Positions 8,432 to 17,810 of a DNA stretch of 64,000 nucleotides are shown here, piece after piece; within the stretch, counting starts at the first letter, position 1; each line of letters begins with the position of its first letter. This DNA comes from an uncultured Sulfitobacter sp. (lineage in GTDB: Bacteria > Pseudomonadota > Alphaproteobacteria > Rhodobacterales > Rhodobacteraceae). Below the pieces are notes generated by a model that was not told where the DNA came from, searched no databases, and worked only from the letters and a program-made list of their open reading frames with translations. The translations under genes and the position numbers were made by a program. The DNA lies in NCBI RefSeq assembly GCF_947500075.1, contig NZ_CANMQS010000002.1, positions 186,001 to 250,000 of the forward strand. The letters are read 5' to 3'.

Positions 8432-9457
8432 TCAGGCGGAATCCCGCAAAATCAATGTGCCTTCCAAACGTGTGCTTTTCCATGGGGATACATGGCCGTC
8501 GATGGCGGCAAACAGCGCCTCCGCTGCACTTTTGGAAACCGCGTCATACTTGTGAGAGATCGTGGTCAGGGGGGGGCAGGTATACCGCGAATGCGGATGT
8601 CCGTCTTGCCCCGCGACCCGAATCGAGCAGCCTTCGGCATGCCCGACACGCAGGCCCCGCTCATAACATGCGGTCAGCAACCCAATCGCCAAACGGTCGT
8701 TGCTGCACAGAATGGTATTGGTTGAAAACCGCCCCTCGGACAGGGCCTCATGCCCGCCAACACGCCCGATCTCTTCAAATCCCCAACCTTCGCCAGCAAC
8801 GGAAATGACCTGCGGCGCGTGGCCAAACCCCTCCATCGCGGTGAGATAGCTCTGGCGGCGGCGATGGGCGTTGGGGTTGGCAGGGGTCTTCATCTCGAAA
8901 AAGCAGGGCGGCTCACCGGTGCGGCACAGGTAATCGGTGATGTGGGTGGTGAACTGCGCATTGTCCGAGCCGACAAAGGCGATGCCGAATTCTTCGACGT
9001 TGCTGTCAAAAATGAGGGTGGGAATATCGTCGCAGAACTTCTCAAGCACCTTGCGGTCCGATGCGCGCCCAAGAGGGGCCAGCAGGACACCGGCGGGTTT
9101 GAGGGACCGCAGATGTTCCAGCACTTCCACCTCCAACGCCGCACTGCCATGGGCGCTGAACAGCGACGGGCGGTAGCCTGCGTCGATGCAGCGGCTCTCC
9201 AGACTACGGGCGATCTCGGCAAAGTAAGGGTCGGAGATCAGCGGCACGACGATCCCGATGTTCTTGGTCAGCTTGCGGTTCTGGTTCATCGCAAAGATGT
9301 TGGGCCGGTAGTCGTATTTCTCGATCGCGATCTCAATGCGCTGGCGGGTGCTGGGCCGGACGCTGTCGGGATCGTGGAAATACTTCGACACCGTGGGGCG
9401 GGAGATCCCGCTGGCGGCGGCAAACTCTTCCATGTTCTTGATCTTGGGCTGTGCCAC
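8432..9457 (-). CDS. LacI-family transcriptional regulator of the polyol operon
   Basis: A 341-residue DNA-binding repressor/activator. The N-terminal helix-turn-helix and hinge read MEEFAAASGISRPTVSKYFHD and RQRIEIAIEKYDYRPN, typical of LacI/GalR proteins. The rest is a periplasmic-binding-protein-like sensor domain (for example NIGIVVPLISDPYFAEIARSLE and NDRLAIGLLTACYERG). The tracked ORF starts at a TTG within the promoter; I prefer GTG at 9457 (VAQPKIKN) because GGAG lies six bases before it. It is transcribed in the same direction as smoE, ending about 95 bases before it, and the palindrome in that gap is its likely operator. The inducing ligand is presumably a polyol or fructose derivative. 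Confidence 0.88.
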   Translation of the reverse strand: MAQPKIKNMEEFAAASGISRPTVSKYFHDPDSVRPSTRQRIEIAIEKYDYRPNIFAMNQNRKLTKNIGIVVPLISDPYFAEIARSLESRCIDAGYRPSLFSAHGSAALEVEVLEHLRSLKPAGVLLAPLGRASDRKVLEKFCDDIPTLIFDSNVEEFGIAFVGSDNAQFTTHITDYLCRTGEPPCFFEMKTPANPNAHRRRQSYLTAMEGFGHAPQVISVAGEGWGFEEIGRVGGHEALSEGRFSTNTILCSNDRLAIGLLTACYERGLRVGHAEGCSIRVAGQDGHPHSRYTCPPLTTISHKYDAVSKSAAEALFAAIDGHVSPWKSTRLEGTLILRDSA

Positions 9458-9524
9458 GGTCACTCCAACACATTCGTGATTTTTCCCTATAGTCAGAATT
9501 TCCTTGCCGCGCGTCAATTATTAA

Positions 9525-9539
9525 CTTTGCATTGCAAAG
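9525..9539. promoter_or_regulatory. 15-base inverted repeat upstream of the LacI-family gene
   Basis: CTTTGCATTGCAAAG has two perfect 7-base arms around one central base. It lies just upstream of a TTGACG (9517-9512) that is a plausible -35 for the regulator gene on the minus strand, and about 140 bases before the divergent plus-strand gene. Its sequence differs from the smoE palindrome, so a different regulator may bind. Confidence 0.4.
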
Positions 9540-9681
9540 AATGGGTTGGAGACTTCGCCTGCTCGCCCATTTGTGAGCGTTCCAGCCTCGGAATCCGGTG
9601 TGCGGATACTATATTCCTGCGGGGAGCGGGCGTGCCTTCCAGGTCCGCATGAAACGAGAATGCCTGAAAGGAGAATGCAAT

Positions 9682-10170
9682 ATGACGTCCCCTTTTCTGA
9701 CCCGCCGGCGTCTGATGGCCACGGGCAGTGCCGCCGTGATGACCGCAGGCGCTGGCCTTGTGTCCCCCGCACAGGCGCAGGGCATCGCCCCGACGCCCAC
9801 CATGCGCGGTGGTGCCAACAACTATCGTCCCGGTGCGCCAATTGTCGAACGGATCGGCGGCGGCGGGTTCTGGATGACCGGCACCGTGCGCCGCGCGGGT
9901 GACGGTATGCCGCTGACAGGTCAGCGCATCCAGATCTGGGCCCATACCACCGAAGGGCATGAACGCGATCCTGAAAGCCACGGCGCGACCCTCACGGATC
10001 AGAATGGCGTCTTCCGTCTGGAAATGCCCCAGATCGTCCCCGCCTTCGGGCAACCGCATGGCCATCTGGCCTACGACAGCGGTGATTTTGAGACAGTCTT
10101 TCTGCGTCCGGTGATGCCAAGCGCGAAAGACACCAGCCTCAACGTGGATTTTGTGCTGAAGCCGGTCTGA
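9682..10170 (+). CDS. Tat-exported intradiol ring-cleavage dioxygenase-like protein
   Basis: A 162-residue protein with a twin-arginine signal (TRRRLMATGSAAVMTAGAGLVSPAQA, residues 6-32). The mature region resembles the beta-sandwich of intradiol dioxygenases: WMTGTVRRAGDGMPLTGQRIQIWAHTTEG, then DQNGVFRLEMP and HGHLAYDSGDFETVFLRPV. The HxH iron-ligand motif is present as HGH, but the tyrosine expected after the glycine of the GxY strand is phenylalanine here (NGVFRL). It may therefore not be a normal catechol dioxygenase. The start is the ATG at 9682 behind AAGGAG, not the tracked upstream codon. It is followed within four bases by a heme-type membrane protein gene, suggesting a shared periplasmic redox role. 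Confidence 0.7.
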   Translation: MTSPFLTRRRLMATGSAAVMTAGAGLVSPAQAQGIAPTPTMRGGANNYRPGAPIVERIGGGGFWMTGTVRRAGDGMPLTGQRIQIWAHTTEGHERDPESHGATLTDQNGVFRLEMPQIVPAFGQPHGHLAYDSGDFETVFLRPVMPSAKDTSLNVDFVLKPV

Positions 10171-10174
10171 CCCC

Positions 10175-10801
10175 GTGCCCGCTGCACCGACCAGCCCGGC
10201 CCGTCGGACCCTGATCTGGGGGGCGCTGGTCATGGCCATTGTCACACCTGTTGTCGCTGCGGGCTTCAGCCCCCTGCTGGCCTGGCGGGAGCCGACCTAC
10301 ATCGTGGCGGGCTTTGCGGGCGTGATCGGGCTGGCCATTCTGTTGCTACAACCGCTGCTGGCAGGAAAGCTCCTGCCGGGGGTGTCTGAGCAGCGCGCAC
10401 GGCAGGTGCATCGTTTGGGCGGCCTGCTGCTGGTCCTGTCGGTGCTGGTCCACGTCGGCGGGCTGTGGATCACCAGCCCTCCGGATGTCGTGGATGTGCT
10501 GCTGTTTCGCTCTCCCACGCCCTTTGCGGTCTGGGGTGTCATCGCGATGTGGGCGGTCTTTGCTGCGGCCTTGCTGGCCGCATTCCGCCGCCGTTTGCGG
10601 CTGCGCTGGCGGGTCTGGCGCCTTGGCCATACGGCCCTTGCCGTGATCACGGTTGTGGGCAGTGTCGTTCATGCAATGCTGATCCAGGGCACGATGGAGA
10701 GCGTCTCAAAAGCGCTGCTGTGCCTGTTGGTTCTGGCCGTCACGGCCAAAGCGATGGCAGATCTGCGGGTCTGGGCGATCCGCAAGCGGGGGCGCGGTTA
10801 G
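10175..10801 (+). CDS. Ferric reductase-like transmembrane protein
   Basis: A 208-residue integral membrane protein with about six hydrophobic helices. Four histidines in or near helices (QVHRLGG, VLVHVGG, RLGHTALAV, SVVHAMLIQG) are placed like the heme b ligands of the ferric reductase/MsrQ group. The start is GTG, four bases after the stop of the dioxygenase-like gene, so the two form an operon. A role in passing electrons to the exported partner is an inference from this pairing. Confidence 0.7.
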   Translation: MPAAPTSPARRTLIWGALVMAIVTPVVAAGFSPLLAWREPTYIVAGFAGVIGLAILLLQPLLAGKLLPGVSEQRARQVHRLGGLLLVLSVLVHVGGLWITSPPDVVDVLLFRSPTPFAVWGVIAMWAVFAAALLAAFRRRLRLRWRVWRLGHTALAVITVVGSVVHAMLIQGTMESVSKALLCLLVLAVTAKAMADLRVWAIRKRGRG

Positions 10802-10808
10802 GGGCAGG

Positions 10809-11738
10809 TCACCCCAGAACCGACAGCCAGAACCAGACGGAAAACACCGAAAGCGCCGTGGCCAGCAGGACGGATGTGGCCGCCACCCGGCGCGCGCGGC
10901 CATACATATTGGCAAAGATGTAGGCGTTGAACCCCGGTGCCATGGCCGAGGTCAGCACGGCGGAGCGGAAGAAATCCTGCGGCAGCGACAGCGCGGATCC
11001 GAAAAGCCAGACCAGCGCGGGGTGCACGAGCAGCGCAATGCCGCAAACCATCCCGATGGCTTTCATATCGCCTTCGGGTTTGTACTGGATCAACACACCA
11101 CCAAGGGCAAACAGAGCCGCAGGCAGCGCGGCGCGCACGATCAGCGACAGCGCGTCATCCACCACGCCGGGGATCGGCAGGCCGGTAACATTGACCGCGA
11201 ACCCGGCAAGTATGCCGATGACGAGCGCATTGCGGAACATCGCACGTCCCACCGATTTGGCCAATTGTCCGGGCGACTGCCCGCGGTTGCGCACAACCTC
11301 CATCACCGTGATGCCCAGCCCGTAGCAGAACGGCGAATGGAACGCGATGATGGCGAAATTCCCGGTCAGCGCATCAGCGCCATAGGCGCGCTCTGAAATC
11401 GGCAGACCCAGCAGGACGGAGTTGGAAAACAAGCAGCAAAAGCCGATGGCCACGCAGTCCTCCCAGTCGCGGCGAAAGATCAGCCGCGCCCCGGTCATCC
11501 CCAGCGCAAAACAGATCGCCGCCCCGGCATAAAAGCTCAGCAGCAGCGTGGGATCGAAGGAGGCCGACAGATCCAGCCCGGCGATGGCCTGAAACAGCAG
11601 GCAGGGGATGGCGAAGTTCTGCGTAAACCGCATCACCCCGTCGATGCCTGACACTGGAAACAACCCGCGCCAGACTGCCACGTAGCCAAAGCCGATCACC
11701 AGAAAGACCGGCAGAATGACGTCGAGAAGCGTTTGCAT
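10809..11738 (-). CDS. AEC (auxin efflux carrier) family transporter
   Basis: A 309-residue membrane protein with roughly ten hydrophobic segments, beginning MQTLLDVILPVFLVIGFGYVAVWRG, characteristic of the AEC family. Other family-like segments are AIPCLLFQAIAGLDL and ALPAALFALGGVLI. These proteins export or import small organic anions; substrate cannot be told here. It converges with the ferric-reductase-like gene, with stops only seven bases apart. It is followed upstream by the MBL/tatD/holB cluster on the same strand, about 30 bases away, so it may be the distal gene of that transcript. Confidence 0.85.
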   Translation of the reverse strand: MQTLLDVILPVFLVIGFGYVAVWRGLFPVSGIDGVMRFTQNFAIPCLLFQAIAGLDLSASFDPTLLLSFYAGAAICFALGMTGARLIFRRDWEDCVAIGFCCLFSNSVLLGLPISERAYGADALTGNFAIIAFHSPFCYGLGITVMEVVRNRGQSPGQLAKSVGRAMFRNALVIGILAGFAVNVTGLPIPGVVDDALSLIVRAALPAALFALGGVLIQYKPEGDMKAIGMVCGIALLVHPALVWLFGSALSLPQDFFRSAVLTSAMAPGFNAYIFANMYGRARRVAATSVLLATALSVFSVWFWLSVLG

Positions 11739-11768
11739 GGGCGCGGCCTTTGCGCGTGAAGGAGGGGC

Positions 11769-12569
11769 CTAGCCCAGCGGGAAGGTCAGTTGCATCCCGT
11801 CATAGGCGGGCTGGATGTGATCCGGCGTCTCCGCCAGCAGGGTCTGATAGTCGAGGTCATTGTGCATGTTCGTCAGAACAGCCGATTTCGGCGCCATCTT
11901 TGCGATCCACTGAAGCGTGTTGTCCAGATGGCTGTGGGTCGGATGCGGGTCACGGCGCAGCGCATCCACGATCCAACATTCCAGATCTTCGAGATAAGGC
12001 CATTTGTCATCTGGTATATCAATAACATCAGGCAGATAGGCGACGTTGTTCATGCGAAACCCCAAGGCGTCCATGCCGCCATGCCCCACAAGGAAGGGGG
12101 TAAATGTCAGCGCGCCACCTGCGCCGTCAATGGTCACGTCTCCGTCAATGTCATGCAGGTCCAGAATGGGCGGATACATTGACCCTTCGGGCCGGATGAA
12201 CGCATAGCCAAACCGCTCCAGCAGTGCGGCTTTGGTGGGCGCGTCTGCCCAGACGGGAAGGCGCGCGCGCATGTTGATCACGATCATCCGCAGATCATCG
12301 AGCCCATGGACGTGATCGGCATGGGCATGGGTATAGATCACCGCATCCAGCCGCCCGATGCCTGCCTCCAGCAGCTGGTTGCGCATGTCCGGGGAGGTGT
12401 CGATCAAGACCGATGTGGTCCCTTCTTCCGTGACCCGTTCCACCAGAGCCGAACAGCGCTGCCGCCGGTTCTTCGGCTCATTGGGATCGCAGGCACCCCA
12501 TTGCCCGCCCAGACGCGGCACGCCGCCTGAGGATCCGCACCCCAGAATGGTGATCCGCATCTCGGCCAT
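11769..12569 (-). CDS. MBL-fold metallo-hydrolase (PhnP-like phosphodiesterase group)
   Basis: A 266-residue metallo-beta-lactamase-fold hydrolase. The N-terminus MRITILGCGSSGGVPRLGG and the metal-binding motif THAHADHVHGLDDL (residues about 80-93) are typical of the PhnP/YycJ-like branch, which cleaves phosphodiesters such as cyclic ribose phosphates. A further HLDN motif and TNMHNDLDY lie towards the C-terminus. Its ATG overlaps the tatD stop (TGATG), giving a coupled tatD-MBL pair as found in many Rhodobacteraceae. The precise substrate is not known. Confidence 0.85.
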   Translation of the reverse strand: MAEMRITILGCGSSGGVPRLGGQWGACDPNEPKNRRQRCSALVERVTEEGTTSVLIDTSPDMRNQLLEAGIGRLDAVIYTHAHADHVHGLDDLRMIVINMRARLPVWADAPTKAALLERFGYAFIRPEGSMYPPILDLHDIDGDVTIDGAGGALTFTPFLVGHGGMDALGFRMNNVAYLPDVIDIPDDKWPYLEDLECWIVDALRRDPHPTHSHLDNTLQWIAKMAPKSAVLTNMHNDLDYQTLLAETPDHIQPAYDGMQLTFPLG

Positions 12570-13381
12570 CAGGCGGCACCCTGATAGGCAGCGGCCTTGG
12601 CAAAGAGGCGGTCAAAGTTGGCTTGGGTCTGCGCCGCGAAAGTCGGGTAGTCGACGCCAAAGGTCTCTGCCGCGCGGGCGGCGGTGTGGGCAGTGAAAGC
12701 GGGCTCATTGCGTTTGCCGCGATGGGGCGGCGGCGCGAGATAGGGTGCGTCAGTCTCAACAAGGATACGGTCCAGCGGGGCAGCCGCAAAAATATCCCGC
12801 AACTCGGTCGACTTGGGAAAGGCCGTGATCCCCGACATGCTGAGGTAAAACCCCAGATCCAGCGCCGCCCGCGCCAAGTCCGCCGAAGACGAAAAGCAGT
12901 GCATCACGCAGGCATAGGCCCCGTTTGCATGTTCCTGAGCCAGAATGCGCGCCATGTCCTCATCCGCATCCCGTGCATGGATGATCAGCGGCAGCCCGGT
13001 CTCCCGTGCCGCTGCGATGTGGATGCGCAGGGAGGTCTTTTGGATCTCCGCGCTGTCGGAGGTGTAGTGGTAGTCGAGCCCCGTCTCTCCGATGCCCACC
13101 ATCTTGGGGTGCCGGGTCAGGGCGATCAATTCGTCTGTGCTGGTCAGCGGCTCTTCTGCCGCTGACATCGGATGGGTGCCCGCAGCGTAGAAAACCGGTG
13201 CATGCGCCTCCGCGATGGTGCGGACCGCCGGTTCGTTCCGCAGGCGGGTGCAGATCGTGACCATGCGCGTCACACCAGCATCCGCCGCGCGCGCAATCAC
13301 CTCCGGCAATTTCCCTTCAAAATCAGGGAAATCCAGATGGCAATGGCTGTCGGTGATCTGGGGAAGGCTTGGGTCGGTCAT
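12569..13381 (-). CDS. tatD: TatD-family metal-dependent hydrolase (3'-5' DNase type)
   Basis: A 270-residue TIM-barrel hydrolase. The first metal motif is DSHCHLDF (residues 11-18), followed by GIGETGLDYHY near 97, HARDADEDM near 133, HCFSS near 160 and VETDAPYLAP near 215, which together supply the metal ligands of TatD/YcfH enzymes. Members act as 3'-5' exonucleases on DNA/RNA. It overlaps holB upstream and the MBL gene downstream, the standard arrangement in this family of bacteria, so all three are co-translated. Confidence 0.92.
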   Translation of the reverse strand: MTDPSLPQITDSHCHLDFPDFEGKLPEVIARAADAGVTRMVTICTRLRNEPAVRTIAEAHAPVFYAAGTHPMSAAEEPLTSTDELIALTRHPKMVGIGETGLDYHYTSDSAEIQKTSLRIHIAAARETGLPLIIHARDADEDMARILAQEHANGAYACVMHCFSSSADLARAALDLGFYLSMSGITAFPKSTELRDIFAAAPLDRILVETDAPYLAPPPHRGKRNEPAFTAHTAARAAETFGVDYPTFAAQTQANFDRLFAKAAAYQGAA

Positions 13382-14508
13382 GCTGTGGGGGCCTTGCTGG
13401 GCGCGCTTTCGCTGATACTCAGCAGGGTATCTAGGACCAGTGAGGCAGGGTCAAGGTTGACCGCCAACCCGTGTTGGACGCGGGCCGAGACCCGTTGCTG
13501 CACATCCGCCCAGACGCGGCCCTGATGCGGTGAGGGCGCCAGGCGCATCAGCAGGCTGGGTTCCTTGGGGCTGACACGCGGTTCAGGGGGCGCACCGGTC
13601 GCACCGGTCCGGGCGAGACGGGCCAGAAACAGATCGATGAGGCTGAACAGCAGGTCGCGCTTTTCCTCCCCGCCGCGTGCCGCAGCAGCTTCGGCCAGTT
13701 TCAGCGCGCGGGCGCGGTCGAGCAGGGGCAGGGTGTCCATCAGGCTGAGTAACTCGGCGTACATTCTGGTCCCATCAAGCAGCGAAAGCCGCAGGGCCGC
13801 CCCAACCGAACCGCCTGACAAGGCGGCAAGCGCATTGGTGTCGGCGGTAATCTCCACCCCCGATTGCGTCAGCGCCTGAGCCATCTGGTCGGGGCCAAGC
13901 GTGCCCAGACGCAAGGTGCGACATCTCGAACGGATGGTGGGCAGCAGGGCAGAGGGCTGATGGCTCAGCAACAACAGGGTCGCGCGGGCAGGGGGTTCCT
14001 CCAGCATCTTCAGCAGGGCATTGGCGGCATTCACATTCATGTCGTCCGCCGCGTCGATGATCACAACGCGCCGCCCGCCATCGGCTGAGGACATCTGGAA
14101 AAAGCCGTTCAGCGCGCGGATGTCATCCACCACGATCTGCTGGCGCAGGCGCTTGGTGTCGGGGTTCACGCTGCGCGTGACGGATTTCAGCCCCGGCTCC
14201 CCGCCCGACGCAACCCGGTGGGCGACCGGGTGGTCGTCCGGAATGGTCAGGGTCGTTGCAGGCTCCGGCGCGAACATGCCGCCGTCGTCGGGGTCCGGTG
14301 TCGCGAGCAGGAACCGCGCGATGCGCCAGGCCAGCGTGGCTTTGCCCACGCCCTGCGGGCCGGTCAACAGCCAGCCATGGTGCAATTTGCCGGTGTTGAA
14401 CGCCTCCAGAAAAGCCGCCTCCGCCGCGTCCTGACCGATCAGGTGCAGGGTCTGGCGTGGATGTGGCGCGCCTTCAAGGCGGTCCGGTTGGAGGGGCTCG
14501 TCGCTCAT
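13378..14508 (-). CDS. holB: DNA polymerase III subunit delta'
   Basis: A 376-residue clamp-loader subunit. The AAA+ domain has the phosphate-loop sequence WLLTGPQGVGKATLAWRIARFLL near residue 44 and the sensor region RRVVIIDAADDMNVNAANALLKMLEEPPARATLLLLSHQ near 150, where delta' proteins interact with the wrench. It overlaps tatD by four bases. In many Rhodobacteraceae tmk precedes it; here the next gene upstream is sdaA, and no tmk is in the window. It loads the beta clamp during replication. Confidence 0.92.
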   Translation of the reverse strand: MSDEPLQPDRLEGAPHPRQTLHLIGQDAAEAAFLEAFNTGKLHHGWLLTGPQGVGKATLAWRIARFLLATPDPDDGGMFAPEPATTLTIPDDHPVAHRVASGGEPGLKSVTRSVNPDTKRLRQQIVVDDIRALNGFFQMSSADGGRRVVIIDAADDMNVNAANALLKMLEEPPARATLLLLSHQPSALLPTIRSRCRTLRLGTLGPDQMAQALTQSGVEITADTNALAALSGGSVGAALRLSLLDGTRMYAELLSLMDTLPLLDRARALKLAEAAAARGGEEKRDLLFSLIDLFLARLARTGATGAPPEPRVSPKEPSLLMRLAPSPHQGRVWADVQQRVSARVQHGLAVNLDPASLVLDTLLSISESAPSKAPTA

Positions 14509-14551
14509 GGGGTGGTGTTACCCAACTCGGGCCGGGAAGGGAATGCCGGGT

Positions 14552-15925
14552 TCAGCAGTTGGGCACGTTGACAGCCAATCCGCCAAGAGAGGTTTCCTTG
14601 TATTTCTCTGCCATGTCTTCGCCGGTCTGGCGCATGGTCTCAATACAGGCATCCAGCGGCACAAGATGCGTGCCGTCGCCCCGCAGGGCCAATGACGCGG
14701 CAGAGACCGCCTTGATCGCGCCCAGCCCATTGCGTTCTATACACGGCACCTGCACCAGCCCTTTGACAGGATCGCAGGTCATGCCCAGATGATGCTCCAG
14801 CGCAATCTCTGCTGCATTCTCAACCTGTTCCGGCGTGCCGCCCATCACGGCGCACAGCCCTGCCGCCGACATGGCTGCCGCCGATCCCACTTCCGCCTGA
14901 CAGCCCGCTTCCGCGCCGGAGATCGAGGCGTTGAATTTCACCAACCCGCCAATCGCCGCCGCGGTCAGCAGAAAATCCTCGATATGCGCGGTGGAGGCGC
15001 CCGGCACATGGTCGAGGTAATAGCGCAAGGTCGCGGGCATCACGCCCGCCGCCCCATTGGTGGGCGCTGTCACAACCTGCCCGCCAGCGGCGTTTTCCTC
15101 GTTCACGGCCATGGCATAAACGCTCATCCAGTCGTTGATCGTATGGGGCGCGGATTGGTTCTGCCCCCGCTCCGCGATCAGCGCGTCATGGATGCCCTTG
15201 GCGCGGCGTTTCACGGACAGACCGCCGGGCAGAATGCCTTCGGTTGTCAACCCACGGTCAATACAATCGTTCATCACCTGCCAGAGGCGCCTGGCACCGT
15301 CGCGGAGGTGAATTTCCCCATTTCGGGCGACCTCATTCGCGCGTTTCATCTGGGCGATGCTCTTCCCCGATTGTGACGCCATTTCAAGCATTTCGGTGGC
15401 GGACTTGAAGGGGAACGGGATCGGCGCGCCTTCTTCGCTGTCCTTGCCAGCGGCAAGTTCCGCCTCGGTCATCACAAAACCACCCCCGATGGAATAGTAG
15501 GTCTCCCGCAGGGTCACATCGCCTTGTGCATCGGTGGCCATCAGCATCATGCCATTGGCATGGCCCTCCAGCCGGGTTTCATAGTCGAAAATCAGGTCAG
15601 TTTTCGGCGTGAACGACAAGGGCGGCAAGCCATCCACGGTGATCTGATGCGTCTCGTCGATCGCCTTCAGCGTCTCCTCGGCCCTGTCCGCGTCGTAGTC
15701 TTCCGGTGTGAACCCTGCCAGCCCCAGAATGGTCGCGCGGTCCGTCGCATGGCCAACGCCCGTAAAGGCCAGCGATCCATGCAGCGAGGCGCGCAGCCCC
15801 GCGAAATGAAAGGGCGAGGCGCGCATCAGGTCCAGAAACCGCGCGGCAGCCACCATGGGCCCCATCGTATGGGAGGAAGACGGGCCAATGCCCACTTTGA
15901 ACATGTCGAAGACGGAAAGAAACAT
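14552..15925 (-). CDS. sdaA: L-serine ammonia-lyase (iron-sulfur type)
   Basis: A 457-residue serine dehydratase converting L-serine to pyruvate and ammonia. The N-terminal beta domain begins [24 protein letters not shown]; the SSSHT motif is typical. The alpha domain carries the cysteines for the [4Fe-4S] cluster in [22 protein letters not shown] and [18 protein letters not shown]. It is the fused single-chain form found in proteobacteria. I moved the start to the ATG at 15925 because homologues begin MFLSVFDMF. The ribosome binding site is poor. It stands alone, 43 bases before holB on the same strand. Confidence 0.93.
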   Translation of the reverse strand: MFLSVFDMFKVGIGPSSSHTMGPMVAAARFLDLMRASPFHFAGLRASLHGSLAFTGVGHATDRATILGLAGFTPEDYDADRAEETLKAIDETHQITVDGLPPLSFTPKTDLIFDYETRLEGHANGMMLMATDAQGDVTLRETYYSIGGGFVMTEAELAAGKDSEEGAPIPFPFKSATEMLEMASQSGKSIAQMKRANEVARNGEIHLRDGARRLWQVMNDCIDRGLTTEGILPGGLSVKRRAKGIHDALIAERGQNQSAPHTINDWMSVYAMAVNEENAAGGQVVTAPTNGAAGVMPATLRYYLDHVPGASTAHIEDFLLTAAAIGGLVKFNASISGAEAGCQAEVGSAAAMSAAGLCAVMGGTPEQVENAAEIALEHHLGMTCDPVKGLVQVPCIERNGLGAIKAVSAASLALRGDGTHLVPLDACIETMRQTGEDMAEKYKETSLGGLAVNVPNC

Positions 15926-16127
15926 GGGACACACAGTGTTAGGAGACAGATCATCAAGGGTATCGCCGTCCGGCAGAGGATTCGCAACCGCGCCGACAGC
16001 TTGACACGACCTAGCCCATCGAACGCCCGGCGCGGCGTGCCGTATACGACCCTTCAGGAGAGAATGAGACGGGTTCGGCCTTTTCGGGAAAGGATTTGTT
16101 AACCCTGTTGGCCTAGCTCTTGGACAT

Positions 16128-16709
16128 ATGAGACAACTGTTTGCGCTGCTTTTTGCTGTTCTGGCCCTGGCCCCATTGAATCCTGCGCTGGCTCAGGATG
16201 CCGCCGCCCTGATGACCGCGCTTGAGGCGCGCACCCCCGGCGCTGTCCTCAAGGACCTGCGTCATGCGCCTGACCGTTTCCTGACCGAAGCGGCGGGTGT
16301 CATTCTGGGCTTTGGCGGCGCGGATGGGCTGAGCGCCCCGCAGATCGAAGACGCCATCATGGCGGAACGTGCCCGTGTGCGCGCCCGCGAACTTCGCCGC
16401 TTGCTGGAACTGGATCTGAACAACGACCTGGCGCTGCAGCCGCGGGAACTGGATGTGGCCGTTGCGGCGTCCAGCGCCGTGATGCGCGGCAGGCGCGTCA
16501 GCTGGCACATGGCCGCCGATACCAATGATGACGAAACCGTCAGCTGGCCCGAACTGCGCGCCTACGCCGATCTCCGGGCCCGCGCGGCGCTGGATGCCAC
16601 GTCGGCGGATGCAATGCGCGCGCTGATGGTGTTTGACACGGACAATGACGCGCGCGTAACTCTTTCGGAACTCAAGGCAGCGGTGCGGATACTTGGCGCA
16701 GCAACATAG
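16128..16709 (+). CDS. Secreted EF-hand calcium-binding protein
   Basis: A 193-residue protein with a signal peptide (MRQLFALLFAVLALAPLNPALAQ, about 23 residues). Three EF-hand loops are visible: DLNNDLALQPRE near residue 99, DTNDDETVSWPE near 133 and DTDNDARVTLSE near 170, each with the D-x-N/D-x-D spacing and the closing glutamate. It should bind calcium in the periplasm. No ribosome binding site is obvious. It lies between the divergent sdaA and the co-oriented rpiA and has no clear functional partner; its target is unknown. Confidence 0.8.
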   Translation: MRQLFALLFAVLALAPLNPALAQDAAALMTALEARTPGAVLKDLRHAPDRFLTEAAGVILGFGGADGLSAPQIEDAIMAERARVRARELRRLLELDLNNDLALQPRELDVAVAASSAVMRGRRVSWHMAADTNDDETVSWPELRAYADLRARAALDATSADAMRALMVFDTDNDARVTLSELKAAVRILGAAT

Positions 16710-16865
16710 GTCAGGGCAGGGATGAATGCGGTTGGCAATCCACTGACAGGCAGGCGTGCATCCAGCATCTGGCGACTGAACGGGAAAAAACCCGCCTCTC
16801 GCCTCTCGCACCTTCGGGCAATTGGTCTTATACCCACGATTGAAACCGATAAATGGAGCTGCCCC

Positions 16866-17654
16866 ATGTCCGGAGAACTCTCCCCCATCGACAAAGCAAA
16901 GTTTGTCGCTGCCAAACGCGCCGCGCAATATGTCGAGGATGGCATGCGTGTGGGATTGGGGACCGGATCAACCGCCGCCTGGCTGGTGCGCTGTCTGGGG
17001 GAAATGGTCCGCGAGGATGGATTGAAAATCCGTGGCGTGCCCACCTCGACCCGGACTGCGATGCTGGCGCGTGAAGTGGGCATTCAGGTGATCAGCCTGG
17101 ATGAAGCGAAATGGCTGGATCTGACCATCGATGGCGCGGATGAATTCGACGGTGATCTGAACCTCATCAAGGGCAGCGGCGGCGCATTGTTGCAGGAAAA
17201 GATCGTCGCCACAGCCAGCGATCAGATGGTGGTGATCGCCGACATCGGCAAAGAGGTGGAGCATCTGGGCGGCTTCCCTTTGCCCATCGAAGTGATCCCC
17301 TTCGGCTGGCAGACCACGCAGGCGCTGGTGGAGGAGACGCTGATTAGCATGGATGTGCTGGGCCGCTCAACCAGCCTGCGCATGAACGGCGACACGCCGT
17401 TTGTCACGGATGAGGGCAATCACATCCTCGATCTGCACCTCAATCGAATCGGCAACGCGCGGCAATTGGCGCTGGTGCTCAACCAGATGCCGGGCGTCGT
17501 GGAAAACGGGTTGTTCATCGACATCTGTGACGCGGTTGTGATCGGCTATGGGGACGGCCGGGTCGATGTGCGCGACATCAACGAAGGCACGGTGGCGACA
17601 GAACGGCTCGATTTCGTGGAAAGTGATAACCTCTTCGCAGACCTGTCTGAGTAG
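16866..17654 (+). CDS. rpiA: Ribose-5-phosphate isomerase A
   Basis: A 262-residue enzyme interconverting ribose 5-phosphate and ribulose 5-phosphate in the pentose phosphate pathway. Characteristic segments are GLGTGSTAAWLV near residue 31, the catalytic DLTIDGADEFD near 85, and LIKGSGGALLQEK near 100 with the catalytic Lys/Glu region. The tracked ORF begins 48 codons upstream; the ATG at 16866 (MSGELSPIDKAKF) matches where RpiA proteins begin. It is followed by gor after a 156-base gap. Confidence 0.95.
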   Translation: MSGELSPIDKAKFVAAKRAAQYVEDGMRVGLGTGSTAAWLVRCLGEMVREDGLKIRGVPTSTRTAMLAREVGIQVISLDEAKWLDLTIDGADEFDGDLNLIKGSGGALLQEKIVATASDQMVVIADIGKEVEHLGGFPLPIEVIPFGWQTTQALVEETLISMDVLGRSTSLRMNGDTPFVTDEGNHILDLHLNRIGNARQLALVLNQMPGVVENGLFIDICDAVVIGYGDGRVDVRDINEGTVATERLDFVESDNLFADLSE

Positions 17655-17810
17655 GACGCGCGCGCCGCACGCGGACCATGTCCTGCTCCATCGGGCGCGG
17701 CAGCTCTGCCACAACAGCCAGTGGCGCCCGCAACACCGCCTTGATATGGCCATTGCACGCCACCGCACCTATAAGGGCGCGCAACCACAGCCCGGCACAG
17801 GAGACAGACC

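Noticed and set aside
17655-17810. Possible small gene between rpiA and gor
   Set aside because: Open frames exist on both strands, but all overlap rpiA or gor extensively and have no ribosome binding site or recognisable motif.
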